From assembly GCA_025963425.1 (NCBI GenBank), contig JAOPUQ010000419.1, positions 1-14,176 on the forward strand: a DNA stretch of 14,176 nucleotides. The letters run 5' to 3'. The notes under the pieces are model-generated. The model searched no databases. It saw only the letters and a list, made by a program, of their open reading frames with translations, and was not told the origin of the DNA. Shown here piece by piece: positions 1 through 6,702 of the stretch. The first letter of the stretch is position 1. Each line of letters opens with the position of its first letter. This stretch comes from Modestobacter sp. (GTDB lineage: Bacteria > Actinomycetota > Actinomycetes > Mycobacteriales > Geodermatophilaceae). The position numbers and the translations under genes were made by a program.

Positions 1-280
1 TGCGGAGCACCGGCAGGCAGTCGCTGAGCGGGTGTGCCGCCCGGATGTCGGCCAGCTCGTCGGCCGAATAGACGACCGGCGGCGTCCGGCGTTCGGGGTC
101 GACGTGCGCGGCGAGGCTGCGCCGCCATGACTCGGACACGACCGGCCGGGGGGTCTGGCGGGCCGGGCGTCCGCTGAGCACCGCATCGAAGACCTCGGAG
201 AGCGCCCGTGCGCGCAGTGCGGGATCACCCTGGGCCGCGCTCGGGGAGGAGCCTCCGAGCCGTGCACGCTCTCGTGACAT
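1..280 (-). CDS. GAF-type AcoR-like transcriptional activator (N-terminal part only)
   Basis: A minus-strand reading frame starts at an ATG (base 280) and runs off the left edge, leaving 93 codons. The protein begins MSRERARLGGSS and has VVSESWRRSLAAHVDPERR at about residues 45-63, followed by PPVVYSADELADIR and HPLSDCLPVLR. The pattern of a SWxRS segment, a DP turn and then HPL..xLPVxR is typical of the region just before the GAF domain in AcoR-like activators, including the actinobacterial forms that combine GAF with a C-terminal Fis-type helix-turn-helix. Such regulators often sit beside alcohol, diol or aldehyde catabolic genes, so it may control the divergent dehydratase operon; that is inference. 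The GAF and DNA-binding domains lie outside the window. A GGGGGTG stretch just upstream is a modest ribosome binding site. Confidence 0.72.
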   Translation of the reverse strand, partial: MSRERARLGGSSPSAAQGDPALRARALSEVFDAVLSGRPARQTPRPVVSESWRRSLAAHVDPERRTPPVVYSADELADIRAAHPLSDCLPVLR

Positions 281-389
281 GGCACCCCCGGCGTCCACGT
301 CGCCAACGCCGCCTCTCAGCGGCATCTTTGCCCAGAGCTGCCCGCCCGGCAACCGCGCAGGCGCCGGGACGAGGGGCCGCGGAGCGGGC

Positions 390-419
390 GACCGGTCCCG
401 CTGTGGTCCCGGCCCGGTC
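390..419 (-). terminator. possible hairpin at the end of the heme-binding protein gene
   Basis: GACCGG (390-395) and CCGGTC (414-419) are inverted repeats separated by 18 bases, overlapping the stop codon of the minus-strand gene ending at 418. The stem is short and has no T-run. The 137-base gap down to the regulator gene also holds a 5-bp GCCGC/GCGGC hairpin (308-323). These may limit read-through into the regulator gene, but the evidence is weak. Confidence 0.25.
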
Positions 420-825
420 AGCTGTCCAGCGCAGCGGCTGCCGCCGTCGCGACCGTGACGTCCTGCTCCACCGAGCCCGCGCTCACCCCGACCGCACCGA
501 CGAGCTGGCCGTCGCGGTGCAGCGGGATGCCACCGCCGAAGGTCACCATCCCGCCGGCGGTCTGCCCGAGCCCGTAGAGCTCGGCGCCGGGCTGGACCAG
601 GTCGGTGAGCGCGGAGGTGGGCAGGTTCATCAGGATCGAGGTCACCGCCTTGCGCGTCGAGATGTCGATGCTCGCCTTGATCGCACCGTCCATCCGCCCG
701 AAGGCGACCAGGTGCCCGCCGTCGTCGACGACCGCGATGTTCATCGGCTGGCCGATCTCCTCGGCCTTGGCCAGGCCGGCGTCGAGGATGCGGCGGGCCT
801 GCTCGTGGGTCAGTGAAGGGCTCAT
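418..825 (-). CDS. HbpS/GlcG-like heme-binding protein (PduO C-terminal domain family)
   Basis: This is a 135-residue single-domain protein of the Haem_degrading (DUF336/GlcG/HbpS) family. Hallmarks are VVDDGGHLVAFGRMDGA at residues 32-48, a helix with STRKAVTS (56-63), GGGIPL at 97-102 and VGAVGVSAGSVEQD at 109-122, followed by an alanine-rich terminal helix. The same fold forms the C-terminal domain of the PduO adenosyltransferase, which binds heme, and stands alone as HbpS or GlcG. The adenosyltransferase domain is absent. It is transcribed away from the dehydratase operon from a shared 144-base intergenic region, which suggests a related physiological role, perhaps heme or cobalamin handling; no activity can be read from the sequence. 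The ATG at 825 is chosen because family homology begins there; the frame stays open upstream but that part resembles nothing. No clear Shine-Dalgarno sequence precedes it. Confidence 0.85.
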   Translation of the reverse strand: MSPSLTHEQARRILDAGLAKAEEIGQPMNIAVVDDGGHLVAFGRMDGAIKASIDISTRKAVTSILMNLPTSALTDLVQPGAELYGLGQTAGGMVTFGGGIPLHRDGQLVGAVGVSAGSVEQDVTVATAAAAALDS

Positions 826-900
826 GGCCGCAGCCAACCGTGGACCGGCAGCGCCGAACAAGCCCCCCAGCGCCGATCGGCCCGCCGGCGTGGGACGGGG

Positions 901-947
901 GCAACGAACATGCAACGTGATCCGTGTCACGGTGGCCGTCCGACACG
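901..947. promoter_or_regulatory. repeat-rich divergent control region before the dehydratase operon
   Basis: The 144 bases between the heme-binding protein gene (start 825) and the small-subunit gene (start 970) contain several short repeats. GCAACG occurs at 901-906 and again at 912-917, 11 bases apart, about one helical turn. CGTGA (916-920) and TCACG (927-931) form an inverted repeat with a 6-base spacer. CGTGTC (924-929) and GACACG (942-947) form a second one with a 12-base spacer. These could be operator half-sites for a regulator such as the adjacent GAF activator. No convincing -35/-10 pair was recognised and no cobalamin riboswitch B12 box is present. Confidence 0.4.
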
Positions 948-969
948 TTCCGACCGAGGAGGGCGCCGC

Positions 970-1419
970 GTGGGCACCTCGCCGACCACCGAGCTGACCA
1001 GAGACGACTACCCGTTGTCGATCAACCGGCCGGAGTTGCTGCACACCCCGACCGGCAAGCCGATCACCGCGCTGACGATGGACGCCGTCGTGTCCGGTGA
1101 GCTGTCGGCCGAGGACCTGCGGATCACCCCGGAGACCCTGCAGCTGCAGGCCCAGATCGCCGACGCCAGCGGGCGCCCCCAGCTGGCCGGCAACTTCCGA
1201 CGGGCCGCGGAGATGACCGCGATCCCCGACGCCGAGGTACTGGCGATGTACAACGCGCTGCGGCCGCGCGCCTCGACCGGGGCGGCGCTCGGCGAGCTGG
1301 CCGACCGGCTGGAGAACACCTACTCGGCACCGGTCTGTGCGGCCCTGGTCCGCGAGGCCGCCGAGGTCTACGGGCGACGCGACCTGCTCGCCCGCCCCGC
1401 TGCCGACTCCGACGACTGA
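970..1419 (+). CDS. pduE: B12-dependent diol/glycerol dehydratase, small (gamma) subunit
   Basis: A 149-residue small subunit of adenosylcobalamin-dependent diol/glycerol dehydratase, which is an (alpha-beta-gamma)2 complex. Family motifs are clear: DYPLSINRPELLHTPTGK (13-30), DLRITPETLQLQAQIA (49-64), GRPQLAGNFRRAAEMTAIPD (68-87), YNALRP (94-99) and AALVREAAEVY (124-134). The GTG at 970 is preferred over an ATG at 910 because GAGGAGGG (956-963) lies six bases before it, and because the extra codons from 910 encode an arginine- and glycine-rich stretch unlike the family. With this start the protein lacks the roughly 20-residue N-terminal extension of the enteric PduE. It is the first gene of the operon, 14 bases before the large subunit; enterobacteria place it last, after the large and medium subunits. 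Confidence 0.95.
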   Translation: MGTSPTTELTRDDYPLSINRPELLHTPTGKPITALTMDAVVSGELSAEDLRITPETLQLQAQIADASGRPQLAGNFRRAAEMTAIPDAEVLAMYNALRPRASTGAALGELADRLENTYSAPVCAALVREAAEVYGRRDLLARPAADSDD

Positions 1420-1433
1420 GAGGGCCCCCGCAC

Positions 1434-3146
1434 ATGACCAGCACCGCGCCCCGGACCGGCACCGCGCCCCGGCAGTCGCTGCGGACCGAGATCCTCGAGG
1501 CCCGCCCGGTGAACCTCGACGGGTTCGTCGAGGAGTGGCCCGAGAAGGGCCTCGTCGCCATGGAGAGCGCCTTCGACCCGGCCCCCAGCGTGCGGGTCGA
1601 GGACGGCCAGATCGTCGAACTCGACGGCAAGACGCGCGACGAGTTCGACTTCATGGACACCTTCATCGCCAACCACGCGATCGACGTCGCGTCGGCCGAG
1701 CGGTGCACGGCCATGCCGTCGGCGGAGATCGCCCGCATGCTCATGGACCCCCGGGCGTCCCGCGACGAGGTGCTCGCCGTCACCCGGGGCCTGACCCCGG
1801 CCAAGATCCTCGACGTCGTCAAGTTGATGAACGTCGTGGAGATCATGCAGGGGATGCAGAAGATGCGCGCCCGGCGCACCCCGGCGAACCAGGGGCACTC
1901 CACCAGTGCCCGGGACAACCCCGTCCAGGTCGCCGCCGATGCGGCCGAGGGCGCTCTGCGCGGGTTCGCCGAACTGGAGACGACGCTGGGCGTCCTGCGG
2001 TATGCCCCGCTGGTGGCCATCGCGCTGCAGGTAGGGGCCCAGGTCGGCCGTGGCGGCGTGCTCACCCAGTGCGCGCTGGAGGAGGCCACCGAGCTGGAGC
2101 TCGGCATGCGCGGGATCACCGCGTACGCCGAGACGATCTCGATCTACGGCACCGAGTCGGTGTTCATCGACGGGGACGACACCCCGTGGTCCAAGGCGTT
2201 CCTGGCGTCGGCCTACGCCTCCCGCGGGATCAAGATGCGCTTCACCTCGGGCACCGGGTCGGAGGTGCAGATGGGCAACGCCGAGGGCAAGTCCATGCTG
2301 TACCTGGAGATCCGCTGCATCCTGATGGCCAAGGGAGCCGGGGTCCAGGGGCTGCAGAACGGCTCGATCAGCTGCATCGGCGTGCCCGGTGCCGTGCCGG
2401 GCGGACTCCGGGCGGTGGCCGCGGAGAACCTCGTGGCCAGCATGGTCGACCTGGAGTGCGCGTCGGGCAACGACCAGTCCTTCTCGCACTCGGCGATGCG
2501 CCGGACCGCGCGGGCGATGCCGCAGCTGTTGCCGGGCACCGACTTCGTCTGCTCCGGCTACTCGTCGGTCCCGAACGCGGACAACATGTTCGCCGGGTCG
2601 AACTTCGACACCGAGGACTTCGACGACTGGAACACCATTCAGCGTGACTTCCAGGTCGACGGAGGGCTGCGGCACGTCCGCGAGGACGAGATCCTGCAGG
2701 CCCGCGACAAGGCGGCCCGCGCGCTCCAGGCGGTCTTCGCCCACCTGGACCTGCCGCCGATCACCGACGACGAGGTCGCGGCGGCCACCTACGCCAACTC
2801 CTCCAACGACTACCCGTTCCGGGACGTGCTCTCCGATCTCAAGGGCGCGCAGTCGGTGATGGACCGCGAGATCACCGGGCTGGACCTGGTCAAGGGACTC
2901 GAGGCGGCCGGCTTCCACGACGTCGCGGAGAACCTGCTGACCGTGCTCCGCCAACGGGTGTCGGGGGACCTCCTGCAGACCTCCGCCGTCCTCACCGCCG
3001 ACTTCACCCCGCTGTCGGCGATCAACGACCCCAACGACTACGCCGGTCCCGGCACCGGGTACCGGCTCGAGGGCGAGCGCTGGGAGCAGCTGAAGAAGCT
3101 GCGTCACGTCACGTCCTCGACCAACCCCGAGACCGAGGTGGGCTGA
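1434..3146 (+). CDS. pduC: B12-dependent diol/glycerol dehydratase, large (alpha) catalytic subunit
   Basis: A 570-residue catalytic TIM-barrel subunit that converts 1,2-diols or glycerol to aldehydes by radical chemistry with adenosylcobalamin. Aligned by eye with Klebsiella PduC (554 residues) it carries a 12-residue N-terminal offset, and the known active-site residues are all present: Gln153, His155, Glu182, Glu233, Gln308, Ser313, Asp347 and Ser374 (Klebsiella 141, 143, 170, 221, 296, 301, 335, 362). Long conserved blocks include AETISIYGTE, GDDTPWSKAFLAS, TSGTGSEVQMG and NDYAGPGTGYRLEGERW near the C-terminus. The ATG at 1434 follows GAGAGGG (1418-1424), which overlaps the small-subunit stop codon. 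Sequence alone does not settle whether propanediol or glycerol is preferred. The N-terminus contains a short STAPRTGTAPR duplication. The medium-subunit gene follows after three bases. Confidence 0.97.
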   Translation: MTSTAPRTGTAPRQSLRTEILEARPVNLDGFVEEWPEKGLVAMESAFDPAPSVRVEDGQIVELDGKTRDEFDFMDTFIANHAIDVASAERCTAMPSAEIARMLMDPRASRDEVLAVTRGLTPAKILDVVKLMNVVEIMQGMQKMRARRTPANQGHSTSARDNPVQVAADAAEGALRGFAELETTLGVLRYAPLVAIALQVGAQVGRGGVLTQCALEEATELELGMRGITAYAETISIYGTESVFIDGDDTPWSKAFLASAYASRGIKMRFTSGTGSEVQMGNAEGKSMLYLEIRCILMAKGAGVQGLQNGSISCIGVPGAVPGGLRAVAAENLVASMVDLECASGNDQSFSHSAMRRTARAMPQLLPGTDFVCSGYSSVPNADNMFAGSNFDTEDFDDWNTIQRDFQVDGGLRHVREDEILQARDKAARALQAVFAHLDLPPITDDEVAAATYANSSNDYPFRDVLSDLKGAQSVMDREITGLDLVKGLEAAGFHDVAENLLTVLRQRVSGDLLQTSAVLTADFTPLSAINDPNDYAGPGTGYRLEGERWEQLKKLRHVTSSTNPETEVG

Positions 3147-3149
3147 GCC

Positions 3150-3749
3150 ATGACCACTCCGACGGCGACCTCCACCCTCCCCGGGCGGACCGTCAGCCTC
3201 CGCGAGATCGGGCCGGCCCGGCGCGGCACCCGGGAGGACGAGGTCGTGGTGGCGGTGTCGCCGGCGTTCGCCGGCCACTTCAGCAAGACCATCGTCGACG
3301 TCCCCCACGCCGAGGTGCTGCGTCAGTTGCTGGCCGGCATCGAGGAGCAGGGGGTCACCGCCCGGGTGGTGCGCTTCCGGGACACCGCCGACCTGGCGGC
3401 ACTCGCCCACATGGGGGCCAAGCTGTCCGGGTCGGGGATCTGCGTGGGCATCCTGTCCCGCGGGACGACGATCATCCACCAGAAGGACCTCCCGCGGCTG
3501 AGCAACCTGGAGCTGTTCCCCCAGTCGCCGCTGCTCGACGCGGCGGTGTTCCGCATGATCGGCTCGAACGCCGCGCAGTACGCCAAGGGCGAGTCGCCCC
3601 AGCCGGTGCCGACGCGCAACGACCAGATGGCCCGCCCGCGCTGGCAGGCCAAGGCGGCCCTGCTGCACTTGAAGGAATTCGAGTGCATCGAGGCCGGCCG
3701 CGGGCCGGTCGACGTCGAGCTGGTGTTCGAGTCGAGCAACGCGGGCTGA
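3150..3749 (+). CDS. pduD: B12-dependent diol/glycerol dehydratase, medium (beta) subunit
   Basis: A 199-residue medium subunit that with the large subunit encloses the cobalamin. Conserved blocks are EIGPARRGTREDEVVVAVSP (19-38), LSGSGI (92-97), SRGTTIIHQKDLP (103-115), LSNLELFPQSP (118-128) and ESPQPVPTRNDQMARP (148-163). The ATG at 3150 lies three bases after the large-subunit stop and seven bases after GAGGTGGG (3135-3142), so the two are probably translationally coupled. Enteric PduD is about 224 residues and starts with an amphipathic helix that targets the enzyme to the propanediol microcompartment. Here only about 18 Thr/Pro-rich residues precede the conserved core, as in non-encapsulated glycerol dehydratases, so a free cytosolic enzyme is expected. 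Confidence 0.96.
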   Translation: MTTPTATSTLPGRTVSLREIGPARRGTREDEVVVAVSPAFAGHFSKTIVDVPHAEVLRQLLAGIEEQGVTARVVRFRDTADLAALAHMGAKLSGSGICVGILSRGTTIIHQKDLPRLSNLELFPQSPLLDAAVFRMIGSNAAQYAKGESPQPVPTRNDQMARPRWQAKAALLHLKEFECIEAGRGPVDVELVFESSNAG

Positions 3750-3750
3750 G

Positions 3751-5646
3751 GTGCGCGGTCCCGGGCCCGCCGAGCCGGCGGAACGGCTGATCGTCGGCGT
3801 CGACATCGGCAACTCCACGACCGAGGCGTGCCTGGCCTCGATCGGGCCGGAGGGGGCGGTGTCCTACCTGGGCACCGACCTGACCCGGACCACCGGCGTC
3901 AAGGGCACCCCGGACAACACCCCGGGCGCGCTCACCGCCATCCGCGGCGCGCTGGCCCGGGCCGGCCGGAGCGCCGGCGAGGTGCGCACCGTGCTGCTCA
4001 ACGAGGCCACCCCGGTGATCAGCGGTCTCGCCATGGAGACGATCACCGAGACGATCATCACCGAGTCGACGATGATCGGGCACAACCCGACCACCCCGGG
4101 TGGGGAAGGGCTGGGCGTCGGCACGACCAGGTCGATCGCCGAGCTCGGTGAGCAGGAGCCCGGTGAGCCGGTGGTGTGCGTCGTCCCGCACGGGTGGGAC
4201 TTCGACGACGCCGCCGCGACGATCAACGCCGCCGTCCAGCGTGGCGTGGCGGTCGTGGCCGCGATCCTGGCCGGCGACGACGCCGTGCTGATCACCAACC
4301 GGCTGGCCCGGGCGGTCCCCGTCGTGGACGAGGTCGCCGCCGTGGAGAAGGTGCCCCTGGGCATGCTGGCCGCCGTCGAGGTCGCGGCACCGGGGCGGAC
4401 GATCAGGACCCTGTCGAACTCCTACGGTCTGGCCACCGTGTTCGGGCTGGACCCCGCCCAGACCCGTCAGGTCTCCCCGGTGGCGCGCGCGCTGACCGGC
4501 AACCGCTCGGCGGTGGTGGTGCGCACGCCGTCCGGGGACGTCACCGACCGGCGCATCCCGGTCGGCGAGCTGGTGCTGCGGGGCGCGGGCAAGACCCTTC
4601 GGGTGGACGTCGACGCCGGTGCGGAGGCGATCATGGACGTGGTCGGCCGGGCGCAACCTCTCGACGACGCGCACGGGGAACCGGGCACCCACGTCGGTGG
4701 CATGCTCGCCCAGGTCCGCGACACCATGGCCGACGTCATGGACCTCCCCGGGCAACCGGCCGTCCCGGTGTCCGAGATCGCCATCCGCGACGTGCTGGCG
4801 GTCGACACGTTCGTCCCGGCGGACGTGCGCGGTGGCCTGGCCGGGGAGGTCGCCCTGGAGAACGCCGTCGCGCTCGCGGCGATGGTGAGCACCAGCCGCA
4901 GCCGCATGCAGCTGGTGGCCGACCTGGTGTCCGAGGGGCTGGGCGCCGCGGCCGAGATCGGCGGTGTCGAGGGTGAGATGGCGGTCAGCGGCGCGCTGAC
5001 CACCCCGGGCGTCGACCGGCCGGTCGCCGTCCTGGACCTGGGGGGCGGCTCGACCGACGCCGCGCTGCTCACCCGTGAAGGCGAGTGCACGGCCGTCCAC
5101 GTCGCCGGCGCCGGTGAGCTGGTCACCAAGCTGATCGACTCCGAGCTCGCGCTGGGGGACCGGGAGGTGGCCGAGAGCGTCAAGTGGTTCCCGCTGGCGA
5201 AGGTGGAGAGCTTCTTCCACATCCGGCACGAGGACGGCACGGTGCAGTTCTTCGACGAGCCGCTGCCGCCGCACGTCTACGCCCGGGTCGTGGTGCTGAC
5301 CCCGGACGGCCCTGCCCCGGTGGGCACCCGGCACGGTCTGGACCACGTCCGCCGCGTGCGCCGGGAGGCCAAGCGGCGGGTGTTCGTGGTCAACGCCCTG
5401 CGGGCGCTGCGGCAGGTGGCACCGGGGGGCAACCTCCGGGCGCTGGAGTTCGTGGTCCTGCTCGGCGGGTCCGCGCTGGACTTCGAGATCCCGGACATGA
5501 TCGCCGACGCCCTCGCCCCGCACGGGATCGTCTGCGGGACGGGCAACGTGCTGGGCACCGAGGGCCCGCGCAACGCCGTCGCCGCCGGCCTGGTCCGGAC
5601 GTACGCCGCCGGGCCGATGCGGGCGGCACCGGGCCCGGCGACGTGA
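3751..5646 (+). CDS. ddrA: diol dehydratase-reactivating factor, large subunit
   Basis: A 631-residue ATP-dependent chaperone subunit that reactivates dehydratase inactivated by damaged cobalamin or by glycerol, by exchanging the modified cofactor. The ASKHA (Hsp70/actin-like) fold shows in the phosphate-1 motif VGVDIGNSTTEACLA (15-29) and phosphate-2 motif VLDLGGGSTDAALL (about 427-440). Family blocks METITETIITESTMIGHNP (95-113), VDEVAAVEKVPLGMLAAVEV, GALTTPGVDRP, PLAKVESFFHIRHEDG and NALRALRQVAPGGN are strongly kept. The length is close to the Klebsiella protein (610), with about ten extra N-terminal residues. The GTG at 3751 is one base beyond the medium-subunit stop and has no strong ribosome binding site, so coupled re-initiation is likely. 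The stop overlaps the start of the small reactivase subunit. Confidence 0.95.
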   Translation: MRGPGPAEPAERLIVGVDIGNSTTEACLASIGPEGAVSYLGTDLTRTTGVKGTPDNTPGALTAIRGALARAGRSAGEVRTVLLNEATPVISGLAMETITETIITESTMIGHNPTTPGGEGLGVGTTRSIAELGEQEPGEPVVCVVPHGWDFDDAAATINAAVQRGVAVVAAILAGDDAVLITNRLARAVPVVDEVAAVEKVPLGMLAAVEVAAPGRTIRTLSNSYGLATVFGLDPAQTRQVSPVARALTGNRSAVVVRTPSGDVTDRRIPVGELVLRGAGKTLRVDVDAGAEAIMDVVGRAQPLDDAHGEPGTHVGGMLAQVRDTMADVMDLPGQPAVPVSEIAIRDVLAVDTFVPADVRGGLAGEVALENAVALAAMVSTSRSRMQLVADLVSEGLGAAAEIGGVEGEMAVSGALTTPGVDRPVAVLDLGGGSTDAALLTREGECTAVHVAGAGELVTKLIDSELALGDREVAESVKWFPLAKVESFFHIRHEDGTVQFFDEPLPPHVYARVVVLTPDGPAPVGTRHGLDHVRRVRREAKRRVFVVNALRALRQVAPGGNLRALEFVVLLGGSALDFEIPDMIADALAPHGIVCGTGNVLGTEGPRNAVAAGLVRTYAAGPMRAAPGPAT

Positions 5647-6014
5647 CCGGGACGGGAACGCGGCCGGCGATGCTGGTGTACCGGCACCCCTCGGCGCCGT
5701 TGCCGGTGCTGCGCGAGGTCTGCGCGGGGGCGGAGGAGGAAGGGGTGCCGACCGAGGTCGTGGACGCCCCGGGTGGAGGCGACGCGCAGGACGCGACCGC
5801 CCTCGCCCACGCCGCTGCGCTGGAGTCCCGGCTGGACGTCGGGATCGGCGTCGACGCATCCGGCGCGGCGGCGGTGCACCACGCCAAGCTGCCGGAGGAC
5901 AGGCCGCCGGCCACGACGGGCCCCGATGCCGCACCGCCGGACTGGCGGCGGGCCGGGCGGATCGGGGCCCGGGTGGTGAAAGGCCTTCCGCTGATGGAGG
6001 GCCCTCGACCGTGA
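5643..6014 (+). CDS. ddrB: diol dehydratase-reactivating factor, small subunit
   Basis: A 123-residue partner of the large reactivase subunit; its fold resembles the dehydratase medium subunit and it is thought to displace that subunit during cofactor exchange. Recognisable family blocks are EEEGVPTEVV (31-40), VGIGVD (66-71), VHHAKLP (78-84) and GRIGARVVKGLPL (105-117). The loop at 86-100 is proline-rich and diverged. The GTG at 5643 overlaps the preceding stop in a GTGA arrangement, which is why it is chosen; an ATG at 5670 would still retain the family core. It is the last gene of the operon: an inverted repeat and a convergent gene follow at once. Confidence 0.9.
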   Translation: MTGTGTRPAMLVYRHPSAPLPVLREVCAGAEEEGVPTEVVDAPGGGDAQDATALAHAAALESRLDVGIGVDASGAAAVHHAKLPEDRPPATTGPDAAPPDWRRAGRIGARVVKGLPLMEGPRP

Positions 6015-6036
6015 GACCCGGCACCCGGGACGGGTC
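6015..6036. terminator. candidate bidirectional hairpin between dehydratase operon and pafE
   Basis: GACCCG (6015-6020) and CGGGTC (6031-6036) form an inverted repeat with a 10-base loop, filling the 20-base gap between two convergent genes and overlapping the pafE stop codon. It is the only hairpin candidate between the two opposing transcription units. There is no T-run, which is common for GC-rich actinobacterial terminators. Confidence 0.4.
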
Positions 6037-6592
6037 AGAGGTACTGGCCGCCCCCCGGACGGACGTCGGCACCGGACTGCCCGTGGGACGAGCCACTGGG
6101 CAGCGCGCGACGGCGCATCTCCTCCAGCTGCGCCCGGGCGGCCATCTGCTGGGCGAACAGTGCGGTCTGGATGCCGTGGAAGACGCCTTCGAGCCAGCCG
6201 ACGAGCTGGGCCTGGGCGATCCGCAGCTCGGCGTCCGAGGGTGTCTCCCCCTCGGTGAAGGGCAGCGTGATGCGCTCCAGCTCGTCGCGGAGCTCAGGTG
6301 CCAGGCCCTCCTCCAGCTCCTTGATCGAGGCGGCGTGGATGTCGCGCAGCCGGTTGCGGCTCGCGTCGTCCAGCGGCGCCGCGCGGACCTCCTCGAGCAG
6401 CTGCTTGATCATCGTGCCGATGCGCATGACCTTGGCGGGCTGCTCGACGAGGTCGCCGATGCCGGCGGCGCCGTCGTCGGAGCCCTCGCCGTCGGGGAAG
6501 GGCATCGACCCGACCGGCTGCCCGTCGGGGCCCACGACGAGGACCTGCTGGGGGCGCTGCCCGCCCGTGCCTGGTGCAGTCATGCCCACCAT
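6035..6592 (-). CDS. pafE: bacterial proteasome activator PafE/Bpa
   Basis: A 185-residue ATP-independent proteasome activator. Members form a dodecameric ring that docks on the 20S proteasome core and opens its gate for unfolded substrates. The conserved helical core is clear: VEQPAKVMRIGTMIKQLLEE (49-68), ASRNRLRDIHAASIKELEEG (77-96), PSDAELRIAQAQLVGWLEG (118-136) and HGIQTALFAQQMAARAQLE (139-157). It ends in GGGQYL, the C-terminal GQYL proteasome-docking motif. The N-terminal 45 residues and the tail before the motif are low-complexity linkers. The ATG at 6592 is preferred because AGAGGG lies at a suitable distance; an ATG three codons on (6583) is also possible. It is convergent with the dehydratase operon and divergent from the next gene. 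Confidence 0.94.
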   Translation of the reverse strand: MVGMTAPGTGGQRPQQVLVVGPDGQPVGSMPFPDGEGSDDGAAGIGDLVEQPAKVMRIGTMIKQLLEEVRAAPLDDASRNRLRDIHAASIKELEEGLAPELRDELERITLPFTEGETPSDAELRIAQAQLVGWLEGVFHGIQTALFAQQMAARAQLEEMRRRALPSGSSHGQSGADVRPGGGQYL

Positions 6593-6689
6593 CCTGCCCT
6601 CTGCCGCCGGGCCGGGTCGGGAGCGGGGTGGGCAGGTCCGGGCCTCGCTCCGGGAGTGCGGAGACCGCTGGCGGCCCAGGTCTGCTGAC

Positions 6690-6702
6690 TAGGCTGAGGC
6701 CC
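6690..6702 (+). promoter_or_regulatory. leaderless-type -10 element before the desulfurase-like gene
   Basis: TAGGCT (6690-6695) is followed by seven bases and then the ATG at 6703. In Actinobacteria a TANNNT hexamer six to eight bases before the start codon is the usual layout of leaderless transcripts. The nearest purine-rich stretch (GAGG, 6696-6699) is only three bases from the ATG, too close for a normal ribosome binding site. No clear -35 was recognised. Confidence 0.5.

Noticed and set aside
910..969. ATG at 910 as the start of the dehydratase small subunit
   Set aside because: No ribosome binding site fits it, the additional residues do not resemble the family, and the GTG at 970 has GAGGAGGG at ideal spacing.
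826..1044. N-terminal extension of the heme-binding protein from an ATG at 1044
   Set aside because: It would run across the control region and into the small-subunit coding sequence, and homology begins only at the ATG at 825.
1368..6096. Two very long minus-strand open frames opposite the dehydratase operon (about 816 and 874 codons)
   Set aside because: They are antisense shadows of five clearly recognised genes, have low-complexity Arg/Gly/Pro/His-rich translations and match no family; high GC makes stop codons rare in such frames.
6092..6098. GCCACTG, resembling the B12 box of cobalamin riboswitches
   Set aside because: It lies inside the pafE coding sequence, on the wrong side of the B12-related operon, and none of the surrounding riboswitch helices is evident.
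6011..6688. Plus-strand open frame opposite pafE
   Set aside because: The pafE product on the other strand is conserved to its C-terminal GQYL motif; the plus-strand translation has no recognisable domain.
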